From positions 248,001-312,000 of the forward strand of contig JAKSGN010000001.1 in the NCBI GenBank assembly GCA_024180945.1: 64,000 bases of DNA, read 5' to 3'. This document shows positions 33,839 through 45,855 of this stretch, piece by piece (position 1 is the stretch's first letter; every line of letters starts with the position of its first letter). Both the position numbers and the translations under genes were made by a program. Below the pieces are notes generated by a model, which did no database searches, was not told the origin of the DNA, and saw nothing but the letters and a program-made list of their open reading frames with translations. The stretch comes from Macrophomina tecta (Eukaryota; Ascomycota; Dothideomycetes; Botryosphaeriales; Botryosphaeriaceae).

Positions 33839-34031
33839 TATAAGTAAATAGGCTAGTTATAAGTAGAAAACCTTTAGAAGAGTTATATATTCTTAGATAC
33901 GAATTCTTAGTAGTACAGGATTCACCCCTTAGTAGCGTTATATACTAGGAGCCCGTGCGTAGCACGTAATAAGCACGTGGAACGCGCGGTATAAGCACTC
34001 TAAGAGTATACTAGAGTCTATTATTCTAATA
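33839..34031 (-). repeat. 3' LTR of gypsy I
   Basis: 193 bp; next to CTACTCCCCCCCTC, the purine tract on the minus strand (34032-34045). Confidence 0.93.
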
Positions 34032-34943
34032 CTACTCCCCCCCTCTAGTAGGAATCGCCCCGATTTCTATTAGAAGGTATTATATTAGTACCTCGTTAAA
34101 AATTCTTTAGTAAGGAAAAAGAGTGTACCTAATTACTATATAGAATATAGTATTATATATTAGCTATAGGCGTTACGTAGTAAGGTAAGTTAGTCTTATT
34201 ATATAGCCGTTACTATGAATAATAAACAAAGAACAATAAATTAATAGAAAAATAAGAAAATATATTGCCGAGCAGTTATTATACGCACGAAAGACGTAGG
34301 TAATAGTACGTTAGCACGGTTTTTTCTTTATTATTAGGTATTATTACTATTAAGGATAATAGAAGTTAGCTTTATACAATAATACTAGCGAATATACTAA
34401 TTAGTAACTTACGCATGCCAATAATACTTATAGGGCACGAGGTCATTTTTTTAATAGCTTTAATAGGTATAATAACCCCCCGTACCTCCTAGATTTTTAT
34501 AGTTTAGATCTAGCTTCTCTTCTTTAACTAAAATATCTTTAACTAATATTAATTCTTTTTATTACTTCTTTCTTCTAAATAACTATTACTATATAGACCC
34601 CTTTCGGCTTCGTTTACTTAGGTTACTTCTATAATAAGCTTCTATAGACACCTATTACGGGTAATATAGTAAAGCTTCTTTCTTATCTCTAGCTATAGCC
34701 TAGTTTAGTAATAGTATACTATATACATTACGTGCGCTACTAGGGCACGATGCGCCACCGCGAGGGCAAAGTATAGATTAATATTACGCCTACGAAGCTT
34801 CTTAGGGGGCTTTACTAGATCTACTTTAAGAATCCATCCTATACTAAGTATAATTAGTATGCGAAGAGTAGTTATAAATATACTTTAATAAGTATACTTT
34901 TTCCCTACTTTTCTTATACTTTTTATATACTATTATACTACTT

Positions 34944-35363
34944 ATGCTCGTTACTAATAATAAAATTTATTTTTAGATTACCCCTTAATTCCGCCGTACT
35001 ACTAATTTACTATTATTCTATTACGATAGCTTCGATGGTGCTCCCGATAAAAAGATACTAAAGTTTATAGAGAAGAACGTACTTACGCTATATAAGTACG
35101 CTAGTACGTTAGGAGAGGCGGTATTAGTATATAAGAAGTAGAAGGCGAAGAAGATTATAGCTATTAGCGGCCGTAGTAACTAGTAGTATACACATAATAT
35201 ATTACACTCGGAGAATTAGTAGCGTTATTAGGCTAGACTAGGTAGGGTTAGCTTAATAAAGCTAACTAACAAAGTAGTAAACAAGAGGTTTAAAAATAAG
35301 TACTTTATAAGAATATCTAATATAGATAAAAGATAGTTTTAGTATAGCTTAAATATAAAGTAA
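34944..35363 (+). pseudogene. Antisense ORF of gypsy I between pol and 3' LTR
   Basis: A plus-strand frame opposite to pol, about 140 codons from an ATG, interrupted only by TAG/TAA. Readable parts include FYYDSFDGAPDKKILKF, NVLTLYKYASTLGEAVLVY and RLGRVSLIKLTNKVVNKRF. A TTTTTAG just before the segment at 34977 could be a splice acceptor. No family was recognised; the second half is basic. It shows no similarity to the antisense ORF of the D/O family that I could see. Confidence 0.45.
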
Positions 35364-35439
35364 ATACTTCTTTAGGGCCCTTTTTTATAAATTAAGTATT
35401 TTCCCTAATATTTCTTCTTATTTTTTAATTCTAGGGGGC

Positions 35440-38400
35440 GTTCTCGCTATAGCTTACTTATAGTCTACGTTTCGCCTACGTTTCGCTTACGTTTTAGCTA
35501 GGCGTTCTAGGGAATAGGGTTTTCTTTAAGATAATTTTATAGAAGCTCTTTATAATTATCTAGCTCCTCTTCCTACTTCTACTCGTTATATTTATAGGGC
35601 TAGCCGAGCTATTTAAGTAGATATTACCTTAGTAGCCCTTCTTTATAGGCTACTATAGCTTCGACTTTTTAGTATTTACTATCGTTGATTTCTTCGACTA
35701 GTAGCGGTTAGAATCCTAGCCTTACTATATAAGCTTCTAGTAATATAACATTAAAAATAGTATATAGCCGGGATATAGATTATAGTAGATCTAAGCGGTA
35801 GGCCTAGGAGCTAATCTTCTCTAGAATCCGAAATAGCCCTAGATAATAATTATCGAGTTTCTTATAAGGCCGTTTAGTTTTAATATTTCTTACTAAGAGA
35901 AGGACTAGTTATCTAATATTAAAATATATTTTAGTTTAGTTCTGGTTATAATATTTTATTTAGAGCTTCTAGAAGTATTTAAGAAATTCCGCTACTAATT
36001 TCTATACTTTCTATATACTTTCCGCGTGCTTTTTAGCTACTTCGACCAATTCGGTTAGGGAATTTCTATTAAGGTTATCCTAAACCCCGTCCTAGGAGTT
36101 AGGTTCTACCCCCGTATCTAGTTAAACTAGTACGAAGTCTATAAAAGAGTAGGTTTTCTAGTTATAGGCATATAAAGTCTACTAGAGAAGCTTTACCTAG
36201 TCTAACTAGTTCTAGAAGGTATAGTAGCGTAGATACGCCTTTAACTTCTAATTTTACCTCTCCGTTTAGCCGTCTATCTACGGGTAAAAGAAGGTACTTA
36301 ACTTATACTTAATTCTAAGATTATAGTATAATTCGCTCTAGAACTAGCTTATAAATATTAAGCCCCTATCTAAGACTAGGCTATTAGATGGCCTAAATTA
36401 CACGAAGACGTTATTTACGATAAAATCCGTAAGCGTTATCCTATTAATCGTCTTTCTAACTAGTAGGTAACATATATATTTAGTAAAGCGGTTAACGAGT
36501 ATAAGAACTACGTTATATACTCGACTATCTTATTCTATAGATTCTAGTAGGTCCGTAATAAAGTTAAGAAAGTAGTGCCTATAGAATTAAGTAGCTACTA
36601 GTAGTAGCTATAATAATCTATAAGGTTTATACCGGTAAGCTTTATTATATTAGTAGGTATTATAGCTTTATACGTATTTTCTAACGTCTGCGGTAATACC
36701 TTTCTAGTAGTACTTTCTAGAAAGTACTTCTTAGATACGGCAGATACTATAATAGCTACTACTTAGATTATTATAATTTCTAAATAGAATTTCCTCGCGT
36801 AGCGAAGTATATTTTAGCACGTATACCCGCTCTTTATAGCGTAGGAGTTCTTACTTATCGACTATATACTAATTATATGCTAAAAGCATTCTTTTCGTAA
36901 GCTATTCTTATATATCTATATAGAAGGCGTTCCTTCGTTACTTAATACGAATAAAATTAACTAATAATTTAGAAGTAGCTTTAAACGCTATTTTAGTTAT
37001 AGTAGCTACTATTATTATAGACTAAGGTATAAAGCTTTATACTAAGCTTATACTAGCTTTCTTATAGTAAGTATATACTAGAGGTTCTATACTCTTATAA
37101 GTAAACTCGTCGTGCTCCTTATAAGTAACGGAATAAACTAAGGTGGTTTAATAATTAGTACTATTATTTATACGTAGGTTTCTCTTATACTCTTAGCCGG
37201 GGTTCTTAGTAGTACGTAGGGGTTTTCTTAATTCCTAAATCTAAAGTTTGCGTTATAGTATAGATAATATAGTATTAAGGTAGATACACTTATCGCTCTT
37301 CTTAAAGCTAAGGGCGTAGTCTAGGCGCCTTAAAAGGGCATCCGCTAGATTAGACTTACCCGGCTTATATTTAATATTAAAATTAAATTTAGCTAAGACT
37401 TCGGCGTACTAAGTCTATTAAGCCGTAAGGTTCTTAGTTATTATAAAATAACGTAGATTATTATAATTAGATAATACCCGCACTAGTATTTATATATATG
37501 CTAGATAAGGCCTCTAATGCTTAAAGTACTATATAATAACATAGAGTTTTTTATCGTAGGTATCGTACCGTATTTTAGCGCTAGTAAACTTATAGCTAAA
37601 ATATATAACGGGGTACTAGTAGCGCTAGTTATTCTTTCTATCTAGCGGTTAGAGGAGGATACTACCGTAGATATAGTTTAATACGTCGGTAATTAGTATA
37701 ACTAGAAGATTTAGGTTATAGTACTATAGTATAGAAGCCTACGTAAAGTATATTTTTAGTCTACTAAATACCTACTTTACCCCTATGGGCTACTCCTAGG
37801 GCTTATACTATTTAGTTAACCTCTTTTTCGGCGTTCGTTTAGCCCTCGAATTAGAATTCTAGGCTACTTCTTTTAATAAGCTTATTAGCGGCTAAACTAC
37901 TATAGAGTAATTCTATATAAAGCACCTATAAAAATTAGCGAAACCTAGAAAAACCTAAATATTATAATAGCTTTACGGCTCTAGCTAGTTCTTAATAGCT
38001 TCGACTCTTACGGGGTCTATAATAATCCCCTAGGGGGTAATAATAAAGCCTAGAAACTCGATGTGCTTTATATAAAAGCTATATTTAGATGGTTTTATAT
38101 AGAGGCTCTAATTACATAATCTTTAGAGAACGCGTTTAACGTACTCGGTATACTAAGACTTATCCGCTAAGTATATAAGTATATTATTTAAGTAGACTAC
38201 GTAAATTATATCTACTAGACCTCCTAGGACTTAGTAGATATATGACTAAAAGATTACGGGTGCATTAGTTAAGCTAAATAGCATAACTAGGTACTCGTAA
38301 TGCCCATAACGCGTCTTAAATACTGTTTTCCACTTATTACCTTCCTTTATACGGATTCGGTAATAAGTATCGCGTAGGTCTAGTTTAGTAAAGATCTTTA

Positions 38401-39560
38401 CAGTGCTTAGGCGGTCTAGTAGCTCGCCTACTAGTAGTATAGAATAGCTATTTTTAACCGTAACCTTATTTAGGCCCCTATAATCTACGTATAACTATAT
38501 AGTGCCGTCTATCTTAGGGGCGAAGAGAATAGACGCGCCTATAGACGACTTACTATATTTAATCTACCCCCGTTCTAAGGCCTTATTAATGTATTCCCTA
38601 AGAATCCGTAGTTCAGATTAGGAGAGTCTATATAAGGGTATTAATAGTAGCTTAGAACCTATAATAAGATTAATAATATAATTAAACTTAGTATATTACG
38701 GTAGCTTAGTAGCTTATTCATCTAAAAAGACGTCTAAGTACTTTCTATAAGTATCTAAAATCTCGTCGCGGACCTCTTTAGCTATCTTAGCTAGTAGTAC
38801 GTCTACTAAACCGGCGAGTTTCTTATACGGTTCGCATGCTTTTTAGATACGGGAGTATAGCCCCCGTAGGTAGAAGAGAGTTTAGTTAGGTAGAAGTTCT
38901 TTTAAATTTTAATCGCTTCTACTCTACTTTTTATATATATTTAGTATACTTTCTGCCTACGAGAGGGCTATAAAAGAGTTAAAGTTATTTTTTTAACTTT
39001 CTAGGTTACCCGTAGATAAGAGCTAGTAGTCGGACGGCTAGAGAAAGTAAATAGACTTTTTTAGTTCTAAGTTCTAGAATAATTTAGTAGCACTTACTAA
39101 ATATATATACTCTAGCGAGTTTATACTCTAGTAAAATGTTTCTCTTCTAAAATTAATAACTAGCCCGGTAGCCCTAAGCTAGGGTATATCGAGTATAGCG
39201 TTATAGCTCGTAAACGAGCTACTCTAGTAAGATTAGAATTTAATAGTACGTATAGCGCCCCCCGAGTCGCACGTAGTAATTTCTATATAATAAGAGTTAT
39301 ACAACGTAATAGTAGTATTATTAAGAAGGTGGGTAGACGGCTTAGTACTAGCTTATATATTTTATAAGGTAAGTCGCTCTATATATTTAAGAAATATGAG
39401 GTTTAGATTATAACTATAATCTATTAATACTCGAATTTTAGTAGGACCGGATAGAGTTTCTATTAAAGCGATAATTTCTATATATTTTAAACTACCTCCC
39501 GTTTAAGGCCCTAATCTTAAGAAGAAGAGAAAAGCGATTAGAGCTTTTCTTTTTCTAAGT
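35440..39560 (-). pseudogene. Gypsy I Pol with chromodomain-like C-terminus
   Basis: Minus-strand frame with TAA/TAG interruptions. RT carries VYLDDILIY with the catalytic YLDD intact (about 38170-38206), followed by IEFLGFIITPRGI, a standard RT segment. RNase H follows (about 37250-37900), then integrase (about 35900-37100). The end (about 35560-35720) reads VEEINDSKY...YLLKxLGxPYKYNE..EELDNYKELL, a chromodomain-like pattern. The C-terminus is basic (LKRKRNVGET). Confidence 0.8.
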
Positions 39561-40780
39561 CTTACTTATCTTTATAGTTTACTTAGTTAGCGTGGCCTTT
39601 GGCCTGCTTTTCGCCTACGTTCGGGGTACTAGATCTATACGAATTACTTACGTTCTTTAGAAGAGCTAAAGCTTTAGACTTTTAGTTCTCTTTAGCCTTC
39701 TTACTATTTCTAAAACCCTTATAGAAACCGTTACGTCCTAGGCTAGAAATAGTAAAAGGGCGCTTAGTTTTCTATAACTACTATTCGTTCTCGCTCTTTT
39801 TATAGGGCCTCGTTACCTCTAGCATTTACTTAACGCGTTAGATTTTAGCTACTAAATCCTCTTCTACCTATACCCTAGTAAGAAAGGACTAGCGCACGAG
39901 CTCTATATATATAGATAATAGAAGCCGGGAGTAAATCTAGTTAATATAATAATCTATATTCTAAATCTAATATGTAAATTTATCCTCGTACATCTTTATT
40001 TAGGTATAGAATTCTATAAACTTCTAGCCCTTCTTTTTTACTGTAGTATAATAACTAATAGCGTTATTAAGGTGGTAAATAATAGGGTTATAAATATAAT
40101 TCTATACTAATGTCTTAAACTTTTACTAGAGTAGTACTAGTCTCTTCTAGTTTATTAGACGTCTTTAGACGTGCTAGAAGAGGGTCTTATATTTAGATAG
40201 TTCTTTAGTAGCCTAGAGGATTCTTTTAAGATAGTCCTTATCCGCCCGGTATACGCTAAAACGTATCTCTACCGTATTCGTCTATAAGTCGTATAAGCCC
40301 TAAGTAAGGCCTTCGAGTTTTAGAGGTAGGTTTCTTATAAAGAGATTAAGTTACTTTTTATTATCGTCTACTCTACTTTTCGTATACGTTTTACCTGCAT
40401 TTAGCGTAGGGATGATAGATAGTTCGCTGTTAAGGGCCGCTTATAGCTATTATAGAACCTTAACGCGGTTAAGGTATTCTAGAAGCTCGGCTTCTAGTAT
40501 ATCTTTTATAGATATACTACGTAAGTGTTATAGTTCGTCGATAGCTATAGGCGTTCTTAGTTCGGCTACGTCGCCTATTAGGTATTTAATGCCCTAGGCG
40601 CTCCTATCGACGATTAGTATTTAATAGCCTTCGGGGGTTAATAAGCCTATTTCTATTCGTTCACCTTAAGTATTCGAACGGCTTTATTAGCCCCTTATTT
40701 CTATTATCGTAAAATCATTCTTTTCGTCGAAATTATTAGAATTATTATATATAGCTCTTTAAGGCCGGCTGCTTTTCTGA
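39561..40780 (-). pseudogene. Gypsy I Gag
   Basis: Minus-strand decayed Gag frame: an N-terminal region with ERIEIGLLTPEGYQILI, then a core around QKFIEFYTxIKMYEDKFTY, and a Lys-rich tail (NGFYKGFRNSKKAKEN). No zinc knuckle was seen. Several TAG codons. A 61-codon plus-strand frame at 40412-40597 is its antisense shadow. Confidence 0.65.
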
Positions 40781-40791
40781 AAGAAATTAAG

Positions 40792-40802
40792 AAGGATTTA
40801 AT
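40792..40802 (-). promoter_or_regulatory. PBS of gypsy I
   Basis: Minus-strand ATTAAATCCTTC directly after the 5' LTR. TAAATCCTT is perfectly complementary over 9 nt to AAGGATTTA in the same LTR (minus sense, 40864-40872), about 30-35 nt after a TATATAA box. No tRNA 3'-end match. Confidence 0.55.
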
Positions 40803-40995
40803 TATAAATAAATAGGCTAGTTATAAGTAGAAAGCCTTTAGAAGAGTCGTATATTTTTAGATATAAATCCTTAGTAGTGTAGGATTTACTCCTTAGTGGT
40901 GTTATATACTAGGGGCCCATGCGTAGCACGTAATAAGTACGTAGAACGCACGGTATAAGCACCCTAAGAGTATACTAGGGCCTATTATTCTAATA
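40803..40995 (-). repeat. 5' LTR of gypsy I
   Basis: 193 bp; target duplication GTTTT follows. Confidence 0.93.
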
Positions 40996-41045
40996 GTTTT
41001 CTATACTATAAACTAGTAGTACTACTCGTATATAGTATAGAAAAC
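40996..41045 (-). other. 50-bp hairpin in the 3' region of copia H
   Basis: Outer 13-bp arms GTTTTCTATACTA/TAGTATAGAAAAC, inner palindrome AGTAGTACTACT. Same place and length as in copia A and L. Confidence 0.75.
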
Positions 41046-41969
41046 GTATAAGTAGCATTTAAATAATAACTATAAATACTAGAAAGATTAGTAAAAACTT
41101 ATATTTAATTAAATATAAGTCCTCTATTAGCTTAAATAAGCTATAAAGATTATGCCTTATTTTACGAAATAATATAAATAAATAGCTACTAATTATAGAG
41201 TAGAGAAAGTCTAATAGCTATAATAAACTAAGTATATTTCTAATAAGGTAGGGCTTTAGTAAGACTATCTACTAATATTACTACTATAGATATCTACTAA
41301 AGATAAATATTATCTACTTAGGCTTTTTAACATAGCTAATAGTAGTATATATTTATATAATATAGCTTAGTATTAAGCTTTCTAATACTTTTCTATATAA
41401 GCCGAAGCGTTTATATATTATTATACTATATTTTAATTTAGTAGTCTAGATTAAATTAGACTTCTCTAAAAAGGTATTTCTACTAAAAGTATTACTTAGC
41501 GGCTTTTAATAAGATAAGAAGCTCGGCTTTAATAGTTAAAATTATAACTATAGACTACTTAATAGCCTTCTAATTAATAACTACTCTAAATATAGTAATA
41601 ATCGAGCCTTAGCAGCTATGGTATATATCTAGATTATTAGTAAATACTATATTACTACTAATAGTAAAGATATTATTTTCGTTCTTATAGTTATTTTAGA
41701 AGAATAAGGCGAGCTTCTTAGTTTTTACTAAATAGCTAAGAAGCCTCTAAGAAAGTTCTAAATAGTAAGAAGACGAATTAGTAAAATAAAATAATAGTAC
41801 GAAATAAACGTATATAATATTTATACTAGTACTAGTAGCCGCGAATTATACTAAACTAATTCTATTTTAATAAAGATAAATATCTTACGCGCTTATATAT
41901 ATACTTTAGTTTGCTTAAAGCACTTTATCTAAAAAAAGCAGTATTAAAGAAAAGTAATTTTTACTAATA

Positions 41970-42030
41970 ACGTACTCCACAAGCGAGTCGCGTATATAAC
42001 CGAGCCGCGCACCTCGCTAACTTTCGCAAC
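41970..42030 (+). repeat. Left terminal inverted repeat of J
   Basis: ACGTACTCCACAAGCGAGTC... pairs with 43763-43821; only a few mismatches of the transition type. Confidence 0.9.
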
Positions 42031-42049
42031 ACGTTAGCTTTCAACTACT

Positions 42050-43732
42050 ATAGCTCAACTAATTACTACCCAATTAACCTATAACGAAGGAGATATCTTC
42101 CTTGCTATCTCAGCTATTAATAAAAAGCAAATTCAGAGTGAAAGACGCGCCGCATTAACGTTTAACGTCCCCCTAAGCACGCTCCGCGACCGACGCACTG
42201 GAACGCAGCCACGACGCGATTGTAAGGCTAACTACAAGAAGCTCACCAAATCTAAAGAATTAGCGATTATCTAGCATATACTTAACCTAGATTCACGAGG
42301 GTTTCTGCCTACGAAGTAGATAATACGAGCTATGGCTAATAAACTATTAGAGGCTCGTGGCGGCCAGCTAGTTGGTATAAACTAGCTAGATAACTTTATC
42401 AGGCGCACGCCTGAGCTAAAGGCTTAGCGGAGCCGCGTATATAATCGCCAGCGAGCCTTAAATAAGGATTACTAGGTTATTAGCAAGTGGTTCGAGCTTA
42501 TAAGCTCTATTAAAGAGAAATACGGCATCCAAGACGAAGACAGCTACAACTTTGATGAGATTGGCTTTATAATAGGGGTTATCTTAGCCTAATTAGTTGT
42601 TACAGGCTCAGATAGGCGTGGTAGGCCAAAGGTGGTTCAGCCAGGCAATCGTAAGTGGGTTACCGTGATCCAGGGAATTAACGCTGCTGGATAGGCGATC
42701 CCACCTTTTATTATCTTCGCGGGCAAGCACCACCTCTCTACCTGGTATAAGGGCAACGATATACCTCGCGATTAGGTTATTAGATTAAGCGATAATGGAT
42801 GGACTAATAATAAGCTTAGAGTCGCGTGGTTAAAGCACTTCAACGCGCACACGAAGACGCGTACCGTGGGCACGCATCGGCTGCTAGTAATCGATGGCTA
42901 TAAGAGTTATATATTACTTAAATTCCAAGAGATCTATAAGGAGAATAATATTATTACTCTCTATATGCCGCTATATTCGTTACACCTACTATAGCCACTT
43001 GATGTGGGCTGCTTCTCTCCATTAAAGAAGGCATATAGGCGCCAGATCGAGAGCTTAGCGCGTAACCACATTAACTATATTACTAAGCTCGAGTTCTTAC
43101 CTGCCTTTAAAGCGGCTTTCGACGAGTTAATTATAAAGAAGAATATCTGCGCAAGCTTTCGAGGCGTAGGCCTTGTGCTATACAACCTAGATACTGTGCT
43201 ATTAAAGCTTAATGTTTAGCTACGGACGCCGTCACCACCTACTACGGAGAATACTATATGGGAATCGAAAACACTAAGCAACGCCCGCGAGCTAGAGTCT
43301 TAATCGACGCTAATTCGCAATCGTATTTAAAGGCATCAAGATTCTTCGCCTACGTTAATTATCCAGTCGCTCGATTGGCTCACTAAGGGCGCTAAGACAA
43401 TGGTGCATAAGGTAGTCTTATTACGCGATCAGGTCTCAAGCCTTCAAAAGGCAAATAAGGCAGCTATAAAGCGTAAACAACGTCAAAAAAAGCGGATCCA
43501 GAAGCAAGGCACTTTAATAAAGATAGAGGGCGAGGATATTATCGCTCAAGACGACATTAATGAGCAGCTTATAAGCGAAACACGTCAAAATAAGGCGTAG
43601 GCAGGCACGGGTGAGCTATATAAAAGATGCTATAGGAGCTGCGGTAAGATAGGCCATAATTCTCGTACGTGTAGAAAGGATACTTAAGAGGCTTCTTAAG
43701 CTATAATAGTTATTATACCTGTAGTATCTTAA
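42050..43732 (+). pseudogene. Pogo/Fot1-type transposase of J
   Basis: One frame of about 560 codons without frameshifts, broken by about a dozen TAG/TAA codons. The original start is now ATA at 42050 (xAQLITTQLTYNEGD). The N-terminal psq-type helix-turn-helix (STLRDRRTG) is followed by a CENP-B-like DNA-binding region (MANKLLEARGG...NFIRRTPELK). The catalytic triad is complete: D169 (NFDEIGF), D282 (VIDGYKSY) and D318 (PLDVGCFSPLKKAY); 35 residues separate the last two, the DD35D spacing. A C-terminal coiled-coil/basic part (residues about 450-515) ends with CYRSCGKIGHNSRTC, a zinc-knuckle-like motif with one residue more than usual between the first two Cys. Family role: cut-and-paste transposition into TA. 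Confidence 0.92.
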
Positions 43733-43762
43733 TGCGTTGTTAAGCTATATGACTGCAAAGGA

Positions 43763-43821
43763 AGAGAAAGTTAGTGAGGTGCGCGGCTCGATTATGTGCG
43801 CGACTCGCTTGTGGAGTACGT
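43763..43821 (-). repeat. Right terminal inverted repeat of J
   Basis: Reverse complement of the left end. Confidence 0.9.
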
Positions 43822-45692
43822 TACTATAGTAAGTAATAAGGCTAGAGATATATAATTTCTAAGAGAGCTATAGAAGCTTCTACTCTTAGTTTTTTATAAT
43901 ACGTAAGACTAGAAACTATTATACTTCTTCTAGAATTCTTATTTTATAGCGTTTAAGTAGGTCTTCTTAAAAAGTATTTATAAAAGGTTTATCTCGCCTA
44001 TAGTATACTATAATAACATTATCTATAAAGAGGAAGACGAATAGATAATTATTTAAGTATAAGTAAGGCGTATTAGGTATTTAAGTTAAACTAAGCTCTT
44101 CTAAGAATTTATAGAAGTACTATTACTAGAGAGCTAGTAACTTCTTAAGACTATAAAATACTTAAAGTAAATAAAGAATTTAGCCTTATTTAAGCTTTAG
44201 TTTTTCTAGAAGTTAATAGTATATTCTTTTCTTAAATAGAACGTAAGGGAATACGTTTATAACGTCGTACTAGTATATTTCTAAGTTAAAAGTATAGATA
44301 ATAGTAATTAAGACTTAAAAAATTTAAAAGATAAGAATAGCTGTATAAGTATTCTATTAAGTAGTCTAAAGGTCTTTTCTTATATAGATATATACTTTAA
44401 TCTTAGTAAGCTAGCCGTGTTTATTAAGCTTATACTTAAATATCTAGGTAAGTAGAATAATATTCTTACTAAGGCTTTTTACTTTACTAAGTATTACTAT
44501 TTTCTATATTTTCTTATTCTAAAGTTTCTAGAGTTCTATTTAGATTACCTCTAGTAGGTGGGTTTTTATTAGGTAGTTAAAAATATTCTTATAGAAATAA
44601 GGTTTAGGTAGTAGTTAATCTTAGTAAATATATAGTAGGTCTATAGGCGATACTTACGCTTTTACTATAGTAGATTTCTAGAAAGATATAAGAAAAGACG
44701 TAAATAGTATTTAGTAACTAAATATATTATTATAAATTAACATAATATATATATCTTTACGTAAGTTACGAGTTCTTAATCCGTAGATAATTAGATTTAG
44801 ATTAATATCTACTATAATATTATATTCTCTTAGGGTACGGTTTTCTCTAGTAGCATCTAGATTAGGTAAATTCTTATATTAGACTAGTATAAGCTAGCTA
44901 AGTTCTTATAATTATTAATTCTATTAATCTTTATCTTTTAAGCCTTAAGAGGCTAAGCCTTAAAAGACTTATTATTAGAATAAAGTAGATTAATCTAGTA
45001 ATACGTAATTTAAAGAATCTAGTATTTATTTATCTTAACTTATATCTCTTTATAGACTACTTTCTATATACTTTTCTCGTACTAGGCCTTTATTAGTTAA
45101 TTCTAAAGGGCTTAATAGATAATTTAGTTATACTTCTTATACTTAGGCGCCTAGATAGCTATCTTAAGTCTCTTAAGTTTCTTAGGTTAATTAAATTAGA
45201 GCCGGTAATAGCTTATTACTAAGATTAAAGAATATTTTAGAATTCTAATCTAAGAAAATAATATTCTTCTTATAAAGTATAATATAAGAAATAACTATTT
45301 TTTACTCTTAATTTTACTTCTACTATTATAGAGTAAGTATCTTTTCTAGATTCTCTAGAGAGAACTTATTAGATTTATTAAAGATAACGTCTCTTAAGTA
45401 TACTACTTAATTCTTTAGAGGATGCTAGATTCTATAAATATTAGTAGAGTTATATTTAACTAAGTATCTAATAAGAATACACTTATCTAGCTTATTACTA
45501 TATAGAATATTCTTAAGTAGTAAGTAGGCTTTATAGCTATAAATTTAAAGATACGCTACTTTTAGCTTCTTACTATAAATATACTTAAATAGCGTTTTCT
45601 AATAGTAGCGCTTTATTAGGGTTTTATTATAGATATAGACTACTACCTTAATAATTTTAGGCTATAGGTACTTAGGTAGGTTAGTACTAACT

Positions 45693-45855
45693 ATTATAGT
45701 GCGGCGATTATATTAGGTTTTAGTTGTTACTATAAAGCTATTTAGCTAACCTTCTATTAACCGCGAGTAGCTAGTTAGTTAATAAAAAATATAGTAATAA
45801 CTAGTCTAGTAGCTAGTTTACCTTAATAACTCTATATATAGAGGTGTGTTTATAA
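45693..45855. mobile_element. 163-bp insertion K with 8-bp target duplication
   Basis: Sequence absent from copia A at the homologous site, bounded by TACTAACT at 45685-45692 and 45856-45863. An 8-bp duplication is typical of hAT elements, so this may be a short non-autonomous hAT. Terminal inverted repeats are weak. It has an internal inverted repeat around AGTAGCTAGTTAGTTA...TAGCTAGTTT. Confidence 0.55.

Larger units (their letters stand above)
33839..40995 (-). mobile_element. Ty3/gypsy element I, full length
   Basis: 7157 bp with two 193-bp LTRs and a perfect target duplication GTTTT (33834-33838 and 40996-41000). Minus-strand gag, protease, RT, RNase H, integrase and a chromodomain-like end, then 1.4 kb containing an antisense frame, then purine tract and 3' LTR. 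It is inserted exactly at the foot of the copia H hairpin. It is less decayed than H. Confidence 0.95.
41970..43821 (+). mobile_element. Fot1/pogo (Tc1/mariner) DNA transposon J
   Basis: 1852 bp with near-perfect terminal inverted repeats of about 60 bp starting ACGTACTCCACAAGCGAG, flanked by TA on both sides (41968-41969 and 43822-43823). Removing it and one TA restores the copia H sequence exactly as in copia A. It carries one transposase frame. It is visibly less RIP-mutated than the copia around it, so it arrived later. Confidence 0.97.

Noticed and set aside
40412..40597. 61-codon plus-strand frame in gypsy I
   Set aside because: Shadow of the minus-strand gag; it does not extend and is not in the pol-LTR gap.
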